A DNA stretch of 64,000 nt from VAZQ01 sp963771845 (GTDB lineage Bacteria; Pseudomonadota; Alphaproteobacteria; Rhizobiales; Xanthobacteraceae). The translations under genes were made by a program, and so were the position numbers. The stretch lies in contig CAVYVC010000027.1 of NCBI GenBank assembly GCA_963771845.1, positions 62,001-126,000 of the forward strand. Reading direction: 5' to 3'. The notes below the pieces were generated by a model, which saw only the letters and a program-made list of their open reading frames with translations, had not been told where the DNA came from and searched no databases. Each line of letters begins with the position of its first letter. Within the stretch, counting starts at the first letter, position 1. Shown here in pieces: positions 1-9,410 of the stretch.

Positions 1-461
1 CGAAGGATGTCTGAACGGCCATCCGCTGCGCATCGCAACAACGAGGGCTATCGATGAATGCGTGGTTACTCGCCTAGAGAAGGCGACCATGATCGCTACC
101 ATTCATAATGAGCGTGAGTTTTCCGAACTGTTCATGTCGTATCTGTTGAACTCGGAACAGTCGAATTGAAGAGGACTTGATCGACCAATTATTTAATTCG
201 AGCGAAAAGCGCCTCGCCCGGCTTCTCCTTCTCCTTGCAAATTTCGGGAAGGAAGGCAGGCCAGAGCCGATCGTGGGAACGTTTAGTCAGGAAACGCTTG
301 CGGAGATGATCGGCACCACCCGATCACGTGTGAGCTTTTTCATGAACAAATTCCGCAAATTGGGTTTTATCGAATACAACGGAAAAATTGAGGTCCATAA
401 TTCCTTGTTGAACGTGGTTCTGTACGACAAGCCCGTGATCCGAGCGAGTGCGAACGATTAG
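1..461 (+). pseudogene. Crp/Fnr-family transcriptional regulator, 5'-truncated and frameshifted
   Basis: The C-terminal part (177-461) encodes a winged helix-turn-helix of the Crp/Fnr type, with the sequence IGTTRSRVSFFMNKFRKLGFIEY as the recognition region and the usual lead-in DQLFNSSEKRLARLLLLLA. Upstream, another frame (2-169) gives the dimerisation-helix region (EFSELFMSYLLNSEQSN) and then stops. The two halves join if one frame change is made near 160-168, where the second frame reads IEEDLIDQLF. The effector-binding domain lies outside the window. Family members sense cAMP, oxygen or nitric oxide and bind TTGAT/ATCAA-type or TGTGA sites; which applies here cannot be seen. The frame change is either a real mutation or an indel error, like several others in this window. 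Confidence 0.8.
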
Positions 462-666
462 TGCATAATACGTTTAACCCGATTGCCGTTGATGTCATCG
501 ATGCAGGGAATTGACGGGCGCGGCTCATCACGTCGAAGAGGAGGAGCGTGAAGAAGCGCTCTGATTTTTCGTAAGCGGAGTTCCCAAATACGCACCGGGT
601 GCTCCGGCGCTGCCTAGCCTGAGGTGGAAGATCGCGGTTGACTCCGTACAAGCATAAGACAGGAGG

Positions 667-807
667 TTATCTTTGTGTGGCCGCAGTTTCGCGTGCGATG
701 CGGTCTTTCGTTTTCTGAACGCCGATAGCGTCATAATGCGGTATCCACCACAGAACTATGCCGAACGGAACGATCATCACTACGATCAGTGCAGTTACCC
801 ATTCCAT
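667..807 (-). CDS. Small membrane protein, 46 aa
   Basis: A 46-codon frame begins at ATG (complement of 805-807) behind a near-perfect Shine-Dalgarno sequence (aggaggacaag). The peptide starts MEWVTALIVVMIVPFGIVLW, giving one strong membrane helix at about residues 4-22, followed by a short charged tail (QKTKDRIARETAATQR). I do not recognise a family. The strong ribosome site and clean helix-plus-charged-tail layout make it a believable single-pass inner-membrane peptide. It stands alone between the broken regulator and the next small gene. Confidence 0.55.
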   Translation of the reverse strand: MEWVTALIVVMIVPFGIVLWWIPHYDAIGVQKTKDRIARETAATQR

Positions 808-1041
808 CTTGTCCTCCTACGAATTGACCAGAACAGATTCGAGAGACGATCTTGCCTTCCCTTCCGTCCCATTCACCGCCTAATCGGGGAAATGATACTT
901 GATAATACGATGTATGGTCCATACATGCGGTCCTTAACTGACAATAGAAAGCAGCAGCGGTCACTGAGAGTCGGTTAGCCTTGTAGGCGGATTTGAAGGT
1001 CGCTGTACGTCGTCAGCGCGGCGGAGTGGATGCGGCCTGCG

Positions 1042-1215
1042 TTACGTCGGTGCTGGTCCGAACCAGCGGACTTCGTCCATCTCAATCTGCTCAGCTATCT
1101 GAAGCCATAATTTTCCTTCGGTTTCGAAGTCGCAACGCTTGCGCGGGTCGGTGGTGTCTTTCGCCAGCCGCGCACACTGGTCAGCCTTGTGAAGATACCA
1201 TGCAGCCAGCGACAT
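1042..1215 (-). CDS. Conserved small hypothetical protein, 57 aa
   Basis: The frame from the ATG at 1215 reads MSLAAWYLHKADQCARLAKD and continues with DPRKRCDFETEGKLWLQIAEQIE. Small soluble helical proteins with the pattern ADQCARLA...ETEGKLW are common orphans in Bradyrhizobium-like genomes; no function is known to me. A longer upstream extension in the same frame is low-complexity and unlikely to be translated. The 11146 gene in this window is of the same general kind. Confidence 0.5.
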   Translation of the reverse strand: MSLAAWYLHKADQCARLAKDTTDPRKRCDFETEGKLWLQIAEQIEMDEVRWFGPAPT

Positions 1216-1666
1216 CGGAGCATACTGCACAGTCAGCCCGACGCCGTCTGTGCAATATTGAGCACATTGGCGACGGGAGCATCGGCGGCCACGGCAGGAA
1301 GGCGGCCCGCCAACGCGAGGGAAAAAGAAGAGTAGCCAATCGGCGTGATTGGGCAATCCGGAAGTGTGAGCAATTTGGAACAGAAGTCTTTCGAAAGGGG
1401 CCTGATGGCCGCGCTCAAAATTAGTTTCGAGTGTTCAATTTTATACATACTCCTATTGTTTAGTGGGCGCATACTTCGCAATCGAGACGCCAGTCGTAAG
1501 GCGACCAAGCTTTCAATTCAACTTAGCGCCTTCGGATCCGCCCTGTTGTGGGGGAGGCTTCAAACAGTGATGAGCTGGTTCGACCGAAAACCGCGGTGGT
1601 GGGCGTTATGGTGAAAAGGCGTGACACATTTTTCTAGGTCACCAGTAATTTCCACAGGTGAGTGCC
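1216..1666. other. Non-coding stretch carrying the dispersed caattttataca repeat
   Basis: No gene is supported here. The stretch holds a full copy of the dispersed repeat (1421-1527) and, at about 1365-1387, a degenerate partial copy (gtgagcaatttggaacagaa). The next gene downstream is the small membrane protein starting at 1667. Confidence 0.5.
1421..1527 (+). repeat. Dispersed repeat, full-length copy 1 (core 1436-1447)
   Basis: About 105 bases that recur in inverted orientation at 4319-4437. Both copies begin gtttcgagtgttcaatttta, continue through a tataca core and a cctattgtt block, then a gggcgca block and end in caattcaacttag. Shorter relatives sharing only the core and a few flanking blocks occur at 4450, 5433, 6600 and 11037. 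The repeat has no terminal inverted repeats or coding capacity that I can see. Confidence 0.7.
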
Positions 1667-1882
1667 ATGAGTCCAAACTTTCACCGCAGTTGGTATGACC
1701 GCAACTGGGACTGGGCGCTCATCTTACTTTTCGCCCTTGTGCTCTTAGCAGGCATCGTGCTCTGGACCACCTATGCCGATCATCCGCAAGCTGCCGCCAT
1801 ACCCGACGACGCTACGACAGGACAGAGCACCCGACCGGGCCTCCCGACTTACTGTTCTGCTAATGCCTTTATGTGCGAGTAG
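1667..1882 (+). CDS. Small single-pass membrane protein, 71 aa
   Basis: The frame from the ATG at 1667 starts MSPNFHRSWYDRNWDWALIL and has one hydrophobic helix (about residues 15-35: DWALILLFALVLLAGIVLWT), then a short polar, proline-rich tail containing two cysteines near the end. A GTG nine bases upstream is an alternative start, but aggtg lies at a suitable distance for the ATG. I do not recognise a family. It ends 14 bases inside the 3' end of the convergent coxG remnant. Confidence 0.5.
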   Translation: MSPNFHRSWYDRNWDWALILLFALVLLAGIVLWTTYADHPQAAAIPDDATTGQSTRPGLPTYCSANAFMCE

Positions 1883-2463
1883 CTATCTTTGAGTTTGATT
1901 TTGGCTGTTGGGGATTTGGTGCAGCGCGGGCGATCAGTTCGGGCGCGGTGATGCCGGGCAAGGTGTATGCCCTTACGATGACGGTTTGTGTCGAAGTGGC
2001 GGTGCGGCCGGTCGAGCCAGTTGCGACAGCGGTTCTGAATTTTTCGAAGAAATCGTCGGCGGTTTTCTTCGCCGCGCTGTTGATGAGGCGCTGGCCAAGC
2101 TGGGCGAGCTTTCCACCGATTTGTGACTCAACGTTGTAGGACAAGAGCGTGCCCCCATCTTTGTCCGCAAGCGAGACCTTGGCTGTCCCCCTGGCGAAGC
2201 CGGTGACGCCGCCGTCACCCTCTCCGGAGATGCGGTAGCTGTTGGGCGGATCGAAGTCTGAAAGCCTGACCTTGCCCTTCCAGCGCGCCTTGACAGGACC
2301 GACCTTGACGGTCGCGACCGCCTGAAATTCGCTGTCTGACAGCATGTCGAGCTGTTCACAGCCCGGAATGCAGCTTTTCAGGACGGGCGGGATCGTTGAG
2401 CTTCGCCCAAACCGCTTCGCGGTTCGCGTGGAGCTCAATATCGCCCGTCATGGTCATGGCCAT
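1869..2463 (-). pseudogene. coxG: CoxG-like carbon monoxide dehydrogenase subunit G family (SRPBCC), frameshifted
   Basis: From the ATG at 2463 (behind ggag) the frame reads MAMTMTGDIELHANREAVWA and KLNDPA, the CoxG N-terminus. The rest is in another frame: VLKSCIPGCEQLDMLSDSEF, KVGPVKARWKGKVRLSDFDP, ISGEGDGGVTGFARG, GGKLAQLGQRLINSAAKKTADDFF. Removing one C from the run at about 2381-2390 restores one continuous protein. CoxG proteins are membrane-associated SRPBCC-fold proteins found with molybdenum hydroxylases of the CO dehydrogenase/xanthine oxidase class; in Oligotropha CoxG anchors the enzyme to the membrane. No such hydroxylase adjoins it here (hcrCAB lies 41 kb away). The C-terminal tail of about 45 residues is poorly conserved in character. 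Confidence 0.8.
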
Positions 2464-2591
2464 CGGCAATTTCTCCGTCAAACATTGCCATCACGTGTGA
2501 GCCGGGTTTGTCCGGCCCGCACGCTGAGGCTGGTCCGCTCGCTGAGAATGACCGCGAACGATGCAAGAATTTCCGGCCAGTGACGGTTATT

Positions 2592-2969
2592 TCATTGGAG
2601 CGCAGCTGACTTCGGTGCAAGCAATATTGTGGAGCACGCGTCGACAAGGGCGGAGCTCAAGTACGATTCCCCCGGGAGCGTCACGAGCTCCTTCGGGAAT
2701 TCGTCCCGGCGCTTCCACGAATCGACCTTCGAAAGCGCGACTTTCTTCGCGTCGGCGTCAGGCAGTGCGCGGAACTTGTCGGCGCACACGGGTGCCAGCG
2801 CCGCTATAACCGCCAGCTCTGAGCGCTCCTTTGCGATCTTGTCAGCGGTGCTGCCGAGCGACCAGCCGCCCCAGTAAAAGCCGACAAACATCGTTGCGAC
2901 GGCACCGGCGGCCGCGCCTTGCAGCAGACGCTTGAGCGATTCTCCTTGCAGGATTGAAGGAACTTGCAT
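2592..2969 (-). CDS. Hypothetical protein with one N-terminal membrane segment, 125 aa
   Basis: The ATG at 2969 has an aaagga ribosome site upstream, so longer in-frame extensions were not used. The protein begins MQVPSILQGESLKRLLQGAA, has a glycine-rich helix with the pattern GAAAGAVATMFVGFYWGGW at about residues 16-35, and then a soluble domain of about 85 residues (KERSELAVIAALAPVCADKF, VDSWKRRDEFPKELVTLPGE). Proteins of this layout occur widely in Bradyrhizobium-like genomes; the function is unknown. The IS element inserted 60 bases upstream of its start and may have separated it from its promoter. Confidence 0.6.
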   Translation of the reverse strand: MQVPSILQGESLKRLLQGAAAGAVATMFVGFYWGGWSLGSTADKIAKERSELAVIAALAPVCADKFRALPDADAKKVALSKVDSWKRRDEFPKELVTLPGESYLSSALVDACSTILLAPKSAALQ

Positions 2970-3088
2970 GGTATTTCCTTTCGCGAGACATGTTTCGGAG
3001 AGAGCTGGTCCGAGAAATCTGCACAGGGCGATAAGTGGAGTTTCTGCCTGACAGCGGGCACGCTGTGCCTGCCGAATCAGGAGAGACC

Positions 3089-3400
3089 ATGAGCAGACGA
3101 CCCCGCCGGAACCACACACCGGCCTTCAAGGCGAAGGTGGCGCTTGCAGCCATCAAAGGCGATCGCACACTGGCTCAGCTGGCGGAGCAGTTCGACGTCC
3201 ACCCCAATCAGATCACATCATGGAAAGCGCAGCTCGAGGGCGGGGCTGCCGATGTATTTGGCCCCGGCGGCCATAATGGAGCGACGCAGCCGGCCATTGA
3301 CGTGAAGTCACTGCACGCAAAGATCGGCGAACTGACGTTGGAGAACGATTTTTTAGAGGGGGCGCTCACCAAGGCGGGTTTGCTGAGCGCAAGGCGATGA
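3089..3400 (+). CDS. IS3-family transposase OrfA (helix-turn-helix), 103 aa
   Basis: The protein starts MSRRPRRNHTPAFKAKVALA and contains an HTH_Tnp_1-type domain (TLAQLAEQFDVHPNQITSWK, about residues 28-47), followed by a leucine-zipper-like segment (KIGELTLENDFLEGAL). OrfA binds the terminal repeats. The ATG at 3089 was preferred to an upstream in-frame start because the family begins this way. The stop overlaps the OrfB start by four bases (ATGA); in IS3 elements the two frames are usually joined by programmed frameshifting to make OrfAB. Confidence 0.9.
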   Translation: MSRRPRRNHTPAFKAKVALAAIKGDRTLAQLAEQFDVHPNQITSWKAQLEGGAADVFGPGGHNGATQPAIDVKSLHAKIGELTLENDFLEGALTKAGLLSARR

Positions 3401-4224
3401 TCGACCGCGAACACGATCTTCCGATCACGAAGCAGGCGGAGGTTCTGCGTATCAGCCGTGGCAGCGTCTACTACCTGCCGCGGCCGGTTCCGGAAGCCGA
3501 CCTTGCGATCATGCGGCGTCTCGACCGACTGCACCTGGAGTTCCCTTTCGCCGGCTCGCGGATGTTGCGAGGCCTGCTGGCGGCCGAGGGGTGCAAGATC
3601 GGACGTCGTCACGTGAAGACGCTGATGCGGCGGATGGGGATAGAGGCGCTCTATCGCCGTCCCCGCACCACGAAGCCGGAGCCGGGCCACAAAATCTACC
3701 CGTATCTGCTGCGTGGGATGGAGATTGTCCGGCCGAACCAGGTGTGGGCGATGGACATCACGTACATCCCGATGGCACGCGGCTTTGTCTATCTGGCCGT
3801 TGTGCTCGACTGGTTCAGCCGTCGCGTGCTGTCGTGGGGCGTATCGATCACCATGGAGGCGGCGTTCTGCGTCGAGACGCTGGAGGATGCTTTGGCTCGT
3901 CACGGCAAGCCGGGTATCTTCAATACCGACCAGGGTTCGCAGTTCACTGGCTCGGCCTTCACCGGCGTGCTCGCCACCAACGGCATTGCGATCAGCATGG
4001 ACGGTAAAGGCGCTTGGCGGGACAATGTGTTCGTCGAGCGCCTGTGGCGCAGCGTCAAATACGAGGAGGTGTATCTGCGGGCCTACGAAAGCGTATCCGA
4101 GGCCCGCGCTTCGATCGGCCGCTACTTGGACTTTTATAATGGCCGGCGTCCACACTCGAGCCTTGACGGCAGCACGCCCGATCAAGCCTACTTCATCCCG
4201 CTGCCACTCCGCTTGGCAGCCTAA
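3397..4224 (+). CDS. IS3-family transposase OrfB (DDE integrase), 275 aa
   Basis: The protein has the HTH_21/rve layout. The three catalytic acidic residues are seen in WAMDITYIP (about residue 120), FNTDQGSQFTG (about residue 180) and VERLWRSVKYEE (about residue 214). The C-terminal YNGRRPHSSLDGSTPDQAYF motif is typical of the family. Length is normal and there are no internal stops, so the element may still be active. Confidence 0.92.
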   Translation: MIDREHDLPITKQAEVLRISRGSVYYLPRPVPEADLAIMRRLDRLHLEFPFAGSRMLRGLLAAEGCKIGRRHVKTLMRRMGIEALYRRPRTTKPEPGHKIYPYLLRGMEIVRPNQVWAMDITYIPMARGFVYLAVVLDWFSRRVLSWGVSITMEAAFCVETLEDALARHGKPGIFNTDQGSQFTGSAFTGVLATNGIAISMDGKGAWRDNVFVERLWRSVKYEEVYLRAYESVSEARASIGRYLDFYNGRRPHSSLDGSTPDQAYFIPLPLRLAA

Positions 4225-4318
4225 CCCCGGCAGAGGCTCCACTTATCGACGCGGAAAATCTGTTCAGACAACCGGGACCAGCTCTGAGTGAGGCCACGGA
4301 CATCCGGGATGGGTTCCG

Positions 4319-4437
4319 GTGGCTAAGTTGAATTGAAGATCGAACGCTTTGCGACAGCGGCTCGATCGCAAGAACGGTGCGCCCATTAACAATAGGAGTT
4401 TGTATAAAATTGAACACTCGAAACTGATATCTTGGGT
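4319..4437 (-). repeat. Dispersed repeat, full-length copy 2, inverted (core 4401-4412)
   Basis: On the minus strand this reads gtttcgagtgttcaatttta, then tacaaactcctattgtt, gggcgcac and ends in caattcaacttag, matching the copy at 1421-1527 almost throughout. In this orientation the next minus-strand gene is the one starting at 2969. The IS element lies between them, so before the insertion the repeat core would have lain about 200 bases upstream of that gene. Confidence 0.7.
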
Positions 4438-4449
4438 CTTTAGCGTGAG

Positions 4450-4461
4450 CAATTTTATACA
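4450..4461 (+). repeat. Short copy of the caattttataca repeat core
   Basis: The sequence gtgagcaattttatacagac occupies 4445-4464, back to back with the inverted copy at 4401-4412. It lies 70 bases before the possible gene at 4533 and 250 bases before 4708, in the same orientation. Confidence 0.6.
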
Positions 4462-4532
4462 GACACCCTCGGACCTTGCGCCTACCTTTGAATAAGAAGG
4501 GACAGCTAGCAAGCGAAGGCGGTGCGCCACAC

Positions 4533-4742
4533 ATGTCCGAGATGACCTCAACAGAAAACTCTCAAACAGAGGCTAGCCGTCACGCCGCTGCTATCGAACG
4601 GTGGGAGGACGAAGGTGGTGCTTCCAAAGTTGTCCTCAAGCACGACAGACGCAAAACTATCAAAAACCCGCGCCCCCGGCGGATGACCAAGAATAAGCAG
4701 AAGGAAGATGCCCATGCCAATCACTGGGATAGCCGTCGATGA
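4533..4742 (+). CDS. Possible small basic protein, 69 aa
   Basis: The frame from the ATG at 4533 starts MSEMTSTENSQTEASRHAAA and continues IERWEDEGGAS, a phrase found in small orphan proteins of rhizobia, then a very basic tail. It overlaps the better supported gene at 4708 by 35 bases. No domain is recognised, and the basic tail may be a composition artefact, so support is weak. Confidence 0.35.
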   Translation: MSEMTSTENSQTEASRHAAAIERWEDEGGASKVVLKHDRRKTIKNPRPRRMTKNKQKEDAHANHWDSRR

Positions 4743-5082
4743 CGGCCCTCACAACAGCGACGGATTGCTTCTTTACGGGTGGGATGGGCCTGAACAGGTA
4801 ACGGCGTTCATAAGTCGGAAAGTCATGAGCATTTGGGTCGAACCTGTAGAACCCTACGGAGGGCGGAGACACCTTTATCGCGCGCAATACAACGCGCTCG
4901 GCAAGCATAACCTTGCGGTGATCGAGCGAATCGTCACGTCGAAGTATCGGGGTGGTGCGGCGTTCAACCGCCAGCATCCCTTCGTGGATGTTCTAATGGC
5001 CGACATCACAGAAAGTGGTGAGGTGCTCGACTTGAGTGAACTGGTGCGTGAACCGCTGCCTCCCTCTTTTCAACGGATGTAA
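4708..5082 (+). CDS. Conserved hypothetical protein, 124 aa
   Basis: The protein starts MPMPITGIAVDDGPHNSDGL and has a middle part YRAQYNALGKHNLAVIERIV that resembles the DUF1488-type small proteins of alphaproteobacteria in layout (substrate-less alpha/beta fold, around 90-120 aa). It looks like an intact soluble protein. No function can be proposed. ATG at 4708 is followed by a second in-frame ATG at 4714 that could also serve. Confidence 0.6.
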   Translation: MPMPITGIAVDDGPHNSDGLLLYGWDGPEQVTAFISRKVMSIWVEPVEPYGGRRHLYRAQYNALGKHNLAVIERIVTSKYRGGAAFNRQHPFVDVLMADITESGEVLDLSELVREPLPPSFQRM

Positions 5083-5158
5083 TGAAACCGGTTATGGACC
5101 TTCATGCCTACGCCTGAGCATCCGCAATCCACGGCTCAACCCCGCCGTTCAACCACTC

Positions 5159-5377
5159 TCAAATTTTGCAAATCCGCTTCTTCGCAGCCTTTGCAATCAC
5201 TTCACCGATGCGATTGCGAATGACTGGATCATCGAACATTGGATCGAGTTCGTAGGGTGGAAGAGGCTCCTGCGATTGCGAAATCGAATGACCGCCCGAA
5301 CAATTACGGTCTGGTTTCTTGGCTAATCGCTTGGGCATTGGGGCACTCGGCACTCTTCCCCCCATACTGCCAAGCAT
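5159..5377 (-). CDS. Small conserved protein, paralogue of the 11479 gene
   Basis: The C-terminal 40 residues read LPPYELDPMFDDPVIRNRIG and EVIAKAAKKR. The gene at 11479-11613 on the plus strand encodes nearly the same peptide, so the pair is a real conserved family. The true start is uncertain: the frame is open to an ATG at 5377, but the conserved part begins only near 5290 and the upstream part may be untranslated. Confidence 0.5.
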   Translation of the reverse strand: MLGSMGGRVPSAPMPKRLAKKPDRNCSGGHSISQSQEPLPPYELDPMFDDPVIRNRIGEVIAKAAKKRICKI

Positions 5378-5951
5378 CCCCGCCCGTATATGGTTCCCAA
5401 GATAGTGCCGTGCGCAAAGGGAAGAAGGTGGTCAACTTTATACAGACTCCACCGCGGTATGAGTCCTAACTTTGGTTGGGTCGGGCCGTGCTTCAAGCAC
5501 CATGCGCGGCGGATTCACCTCACGGTTCCTTCGGTTATACTCCCTAGTCAACAGACATTGGCGGGCATGCCTGAGAGGGCTCTTCCGTGCCAGGAGCGGA
5601 CCAACCGAGCGCTCTGGAGCCACAACTCACACTCCCACCCCACAGCTTCTCCCCACAAGGAGGAGGGGAGCCCACTGAGTTCGCGGCCCTTTATAGGATT
5701 CTAATTTTGGAAGATGGACTTAGGAGCATTCACCGGGAGGGGCCAAGGCGGGCCATGCCTCACTGATGCGGCCCAATAGGCCGCTCCCGATGTTGCCGTC
5801 GCAAACGTGCCGCTACGCCGCAACCCGACGATGCCGCAGCGATCATCGCGGCTTGAGTAACCCGGGGGCATAGCACCTCCGTTCGGTTTTCGTTGTGTTT
5901 GCGCAGCGCTCCTGACGAACGGATGATCTGCGCACAGTTTAGATTTGGTGC
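5378..5951. other. Intergenic stretch without a recognised gene
   Basis: It contains one diverged copy of the repeat core (caactttataca, 5433-5444, followed by gactcc as in other copies). A 56-codon minus-strand frame at 5701-5871 (MPPGYSSRDDRCGIVGLRRS...) has a good ribosome site (ggaggtgct), but its sequence looks random and I do not call it. Confidence 0.4.
5433..5444 (+). repeat. Diverged copy of the caattttataca repeat core
   Basis: gtcaactttatacagactcc occupies 5431-5450 and matches the other copies over most positions, including the gac-cc block after the core. Confidence 0.45.
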
Positions 5952-6149
5952 GTGTCGATGCTGCTGTCAATGGGGACCGGCGCTCGAAGGACACAGCTCG
6001 CTGCCGCAATCAGTCGCAATGTCCCTGGCGGCTCGTATGAAATCATAAAGAAACTGCCCGAGCGCGACGGTCAATTTGAATACCGGATAAAAAGCATGAA
6101 CGAGCCGCACGAACGCGTCGCGCGTGAAAGCGAGTTGCGAGGCGTCTAA
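5952..6149 (+). pseudogene. Paralogue of the 9879 small protein, 5' part degraded
   Basis: Residues from about 26 on read GGSYEIIKKLPERDGQFEYR and IKSMNEPHERVARESEL, which match the 9879 protein (GEYEIRHLMPAPDAD...YRIKNIAEKHERVASESDL). The expected N-terminal strand (HKFRVGQTVTLIP in the paralogue) is absent; the first 25 residues are unrelated. This looks like a 5'-truncated or frameshifted copy, although a short functional version cannot be excluded. Confidence 0.5.
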
Positions 6150-6154
6150 TCCGC

Positions 6155-6244
6155 TTATCCCGCCGGACCTGCTGCAATGTCGGGCTCTGCCCAAACGGCG
6201 ACAGCCATCAGGAGCAGCGCGCATTCTGCAATCGCGCTTTTCAT
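6155..6244 (-). CDS. Possible small secreted or membrane peptide, 29 aa
   Basis: An ATG at 6244 follows ggaggagcg, a strong ribosome site. The peptide begins MKSAIAECALLLMAVAVWAE, which looks like a signal peptide or short membrane helix, and ends after a further nine residues. Its length makes it uncertain. Confidence 0.35.
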   Translation of the reverse strand: MKSAIAECALLLMAVAVWAEPDIAAGPAG

Positions 6245-6429
6245 CGCTCCTCCGGCCACCTCAGTCTCGTGACCGCATCCTATCCAATACTAAATCGTTT
6301 ACCCTCGCTCTCAAACACCATGAACCCAGATCGCCGCGGCGCCGACCGTTGAAGCTTTCGTGTTCTGGTGCGGCTTGCTGGGGGCGTCGCAATATTTTTT
6401 TGGCCCGGACATTGCTGGATACCATGAGC

Positions 6430-6540
6430 TTATGCCTGAGGCCTTGTCTGTCCCACGATGAATGACACTACGCTGAAACAGATCGCAGCAGTCAAAGCGA
6501 TTGTCAGCAAGGGAAACCACGTCTGGATATAGAACCACAT
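6430..6540 (-). CDS. Small membrane protein, 36 aa
   Basis: The ATG at 6540 has aggaggatcgcgag upstream. The peptide MWFYIQTWFPLLTIALTAAI continues CFSVVSFIVGQTRPQA, a single hydrophobic helix with a polar C-terminus. A copy of the repeat core sits 60 bases upstream in the same orientation (6600-6611), a position suitable for a promoter. No family recognised. Confidence 0.5.
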   Translation of the reverse strand: MWFYIQTWFPLLTIALTAAICFSVVSFIVGQTRPQA

Positions 6541-6960
6541 CTCGCGATCCTCCTGGGATCGACCCAGGTGGAAATATGCGCTTGCCCACAGCTGGCGTCT
6601 GTATAAAATTGCTCACCGCAATCTTTTTGCAAAGGAGCCCAATACCGGACCACGCCATCATCGAATTCGGCAGCGCGTAATTTTCTGGACCCGCCATTGT
6701 GCTTCACGTTCCGACACCCCAAATAACGAACTACTGGCAAGCAGCGCTTGTCCGAGAGCTGCACGAAAATCGGCGACGTACCGAAGTCTCCGGTCTCCAC
6801 ATAGGCAGCTCTGTTGCCGTCGGCAGGCAAATACACACTCCAAAAATAGTTCGGGTTCGGGAGCGGGTGGCGAAGCACCGGCTCCCAGATGTCCGCGCCA
6901 CGCTGGCGGCGTGGGTGTATTTCATTGAAACGCCAAAACCATGCACGTTCGAGCCCCACG
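6541..6960. other. Stretch without a convincing gene
   Basis: It holds the inverted repeat core copy at 6600-6611. An open minus-strand frame (6504-6959) and a plus-strand frame (6699-6986) overlap antiparallel, and neither has a recognisable family, good start or typical composition. Confidence 0.35.
6600..6611 (-). repeat. Copy of the caattttataca repeat core, inverted
   Basis: On the minus strand it reads gtgagcaattttatacagac and then gcc, the same as the copies at 4450 and 11037. It lies upstream of the 36-aa membrane peptide gene. Confidence 0.6.
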
Positions 6961-7131
6961 ATGACCTCACCCCATTACATAAATGAAGACAAATCCGACA
7001 TGCGCGGCATCAAGCACGGCTGGTACGCGGTGGAGGATGACGGCAACCTCTCTTCTGGGCCTTTTTCCAGCCGCGAGGAATGCATCAAGAGAATCACTCA
7101 ACCGACAAACGGGACAAACGATGGCGTCTAA
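6961..7131 (+). CDS. Small conserved hypothetical protein, 56 aa
   Basis: The conserved core reads MRGIKHGWYAVEDDGNLSSG and PFSSREECIKRI, a pattern seen in short orphan proteins of Bradyrhizobium-like genomes. The start may be the ATG at 6961 or that at 7000, where the conserved part begins. It lies 30 bases before groES and might share its transcript. Confidence 0.55.
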   Translation: MTSPHYINEDKSDMRGIKHGWYAVEDDGNLSSGPFSSREECIKRITQPTNGTNDGV

Positions 7132-7161
7132 GTTGCAATATAGAACCGTAGGAGGACACCA
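7037..7161 (+). promoter_or_regulatory. groES upstream region: ribosome site present, no CIRCE seen
   Basis: The groES start is preceded by a strong ribosome site (taggaggacacca). I find no inverted repeat of the CIRCE type (TTAGCACTC-N9-GAGTGCTAA), so HrcA control is not supported for this copy. A heat-shock sigma-32 promoter is possible but not evident by eye. Confidence 0.35.
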
Positions 7162-7488
7162 ATGAAATTCCGACCGCTTCACGACCGCGTTGTCATCGAG
7201 CGTATCGATGCCGAGGCGAAAACCGCCGGTGGCATAATCATTCCCGACACCGCCCAGGAGAAGCCACAGCAGGGCAAGGTCATCGCCGTTGGACCCGGCG
7301 GCCGCGACGAGAGCGGCAAGCTCATTCCGATCGACGTCAAGGTCGGGGAGCGCATCCTGTTCGGCAAATGGTCGGGCACCGAGGTCAAGATCGATGGAGT
7401 CGAGTACCTCATCATGAAAGAGAGCGACATTATGGGGGTGCTGGTCGAGGCCGAGGCCAGGAACGAGACCAAGAAGAAAGCCGCCTGA
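7162..7488 (+). CDS. groES: Co-chaperonin GroES, 108 aa
   Basis: GroES caps the GroEL cylinder and closes the folding chamber in the cytoplasm. The sequence MKFRPLHDRVVIERIDAEAK and the mobile-loop region TAGGIIIPDTAQEKPQQGKV are diagnostic, as is the C-terminal VEYLIMKESDIMGVL. It is a few residues longer than the usual 95-104 because of a basic C-terminal tail. It forms an operon with groEL after a 145-base spacer. Alphaproteobacteria of this group often carry several groESL copies, and this one sits next to accessory genes. Confidence 0.97.
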   Translation: MKFRPLHDRVVIERIDAEAKTAGGIIIPDTAQEKPQQGKVIAVGPGGRDESGKLIPIDVKVGERILFGKWSGTEVKIDGVEYLIMKESDIMGVLVEAEARNETKKKAA

Positions 7489-7633
7489 TTGCTGTCCTCG
7501 AATTCTCATCCTGAGGAGACCGCGAAGCGGCTCGCCTCGAAGGGCCGAGAAAACATTAGATCGATAATCCTCATCGTTGGGGCTCGCCCAACTGTTGTTT
7601 CTCAAGGTGAGGTCAAACAAAAGGAATACCGAG
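7489..7633 (+). repeat. groES-groEL spacer with palindromic repeat
   Basis: The spacer contains ctcatcctgaggag, then gcgaagcggc and cctcgaaggg, the layout of the rhizobial intergenic palindromes of the type cctcatcctgaggagc...gcctcgaagg. A second, weaker unit follows (tcctcatcgttggggctcgc to ctcaaggtgag). Such units often sit inside operons and form RNA hairpins that may influence message stability between the two genes. Confidence 0.5.
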
Positions 7634-9283
<1,650 letters not shown>

Positions 9284-9308
9284 GGCGCTCGATCAATCAT
9301 TAAGAACC

Positions 9309-9340
9309 AAAAAAGGCCTGGGCACGCTCCGGCCTTTTTT
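9309..9340 (+). terminator. Rho-independent terminator of groESL
   Basis: The stem aaaaaaggcc / ggcctttttt encloses a 12-base loop and is followed by the T-run, 26 bases after the groEL stop. Confidence 0.9.
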
Positions 9341-9410
9341 GAAACCTGACACTCGTTCCTGCGGCTTCGCAGCCGCGCGCGGGGATTATGTTCTACCAAA
9401 GGAGCACAAC

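Larger units (their letters stand above)
3029..4248 (+). mobile_element. IS3-family insertion sequence
   Basis: The element has perfect 12-base terminal inverted repeats, cgataagtggag at 3029-3040 and ctccacttatcg at 4237-4248, with partial matching further in (tctgcc/ggcaga). It carries the two overlapping reading frames of an IS3-type transposase. No clear 3-5 base target duplication flanks it. An 11-base inverted sequence (agagctggtcc / ggaccagctct) lies outside on both sides, at about 3000 and 4281. The insertion lies between the 125-aa gene at 2592-2969 and an inverted copy of the dispersed repeat at 4319-4437. Confidence 0.9.

Noticed and set aside
3208..4242. Long minus-strand frame of 344 codons
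   Set aside because: It is antisense to the IS3 transposase genes, has no family resemblance and is explained by the GC-rich codon pattern of the real genes.
3000..4291. agagctggtcc inverted sequence flanking the IS as part of a composite element
   Set aside because: Only 11 bases and imperfectly spaced; there is no second IS copy or target duplication to support a composite transposon.
6504..6959. 151-codon minus-strand frame
   Set aside because: No family, poor start and an overlapping antiparallel frame; it also spans a repeat core and the small membrane gene region.
7037..7161. CIRCE operator upstream of groES
   Set aside because: Looked for TTAGCACTC and its inverted partner; not found.
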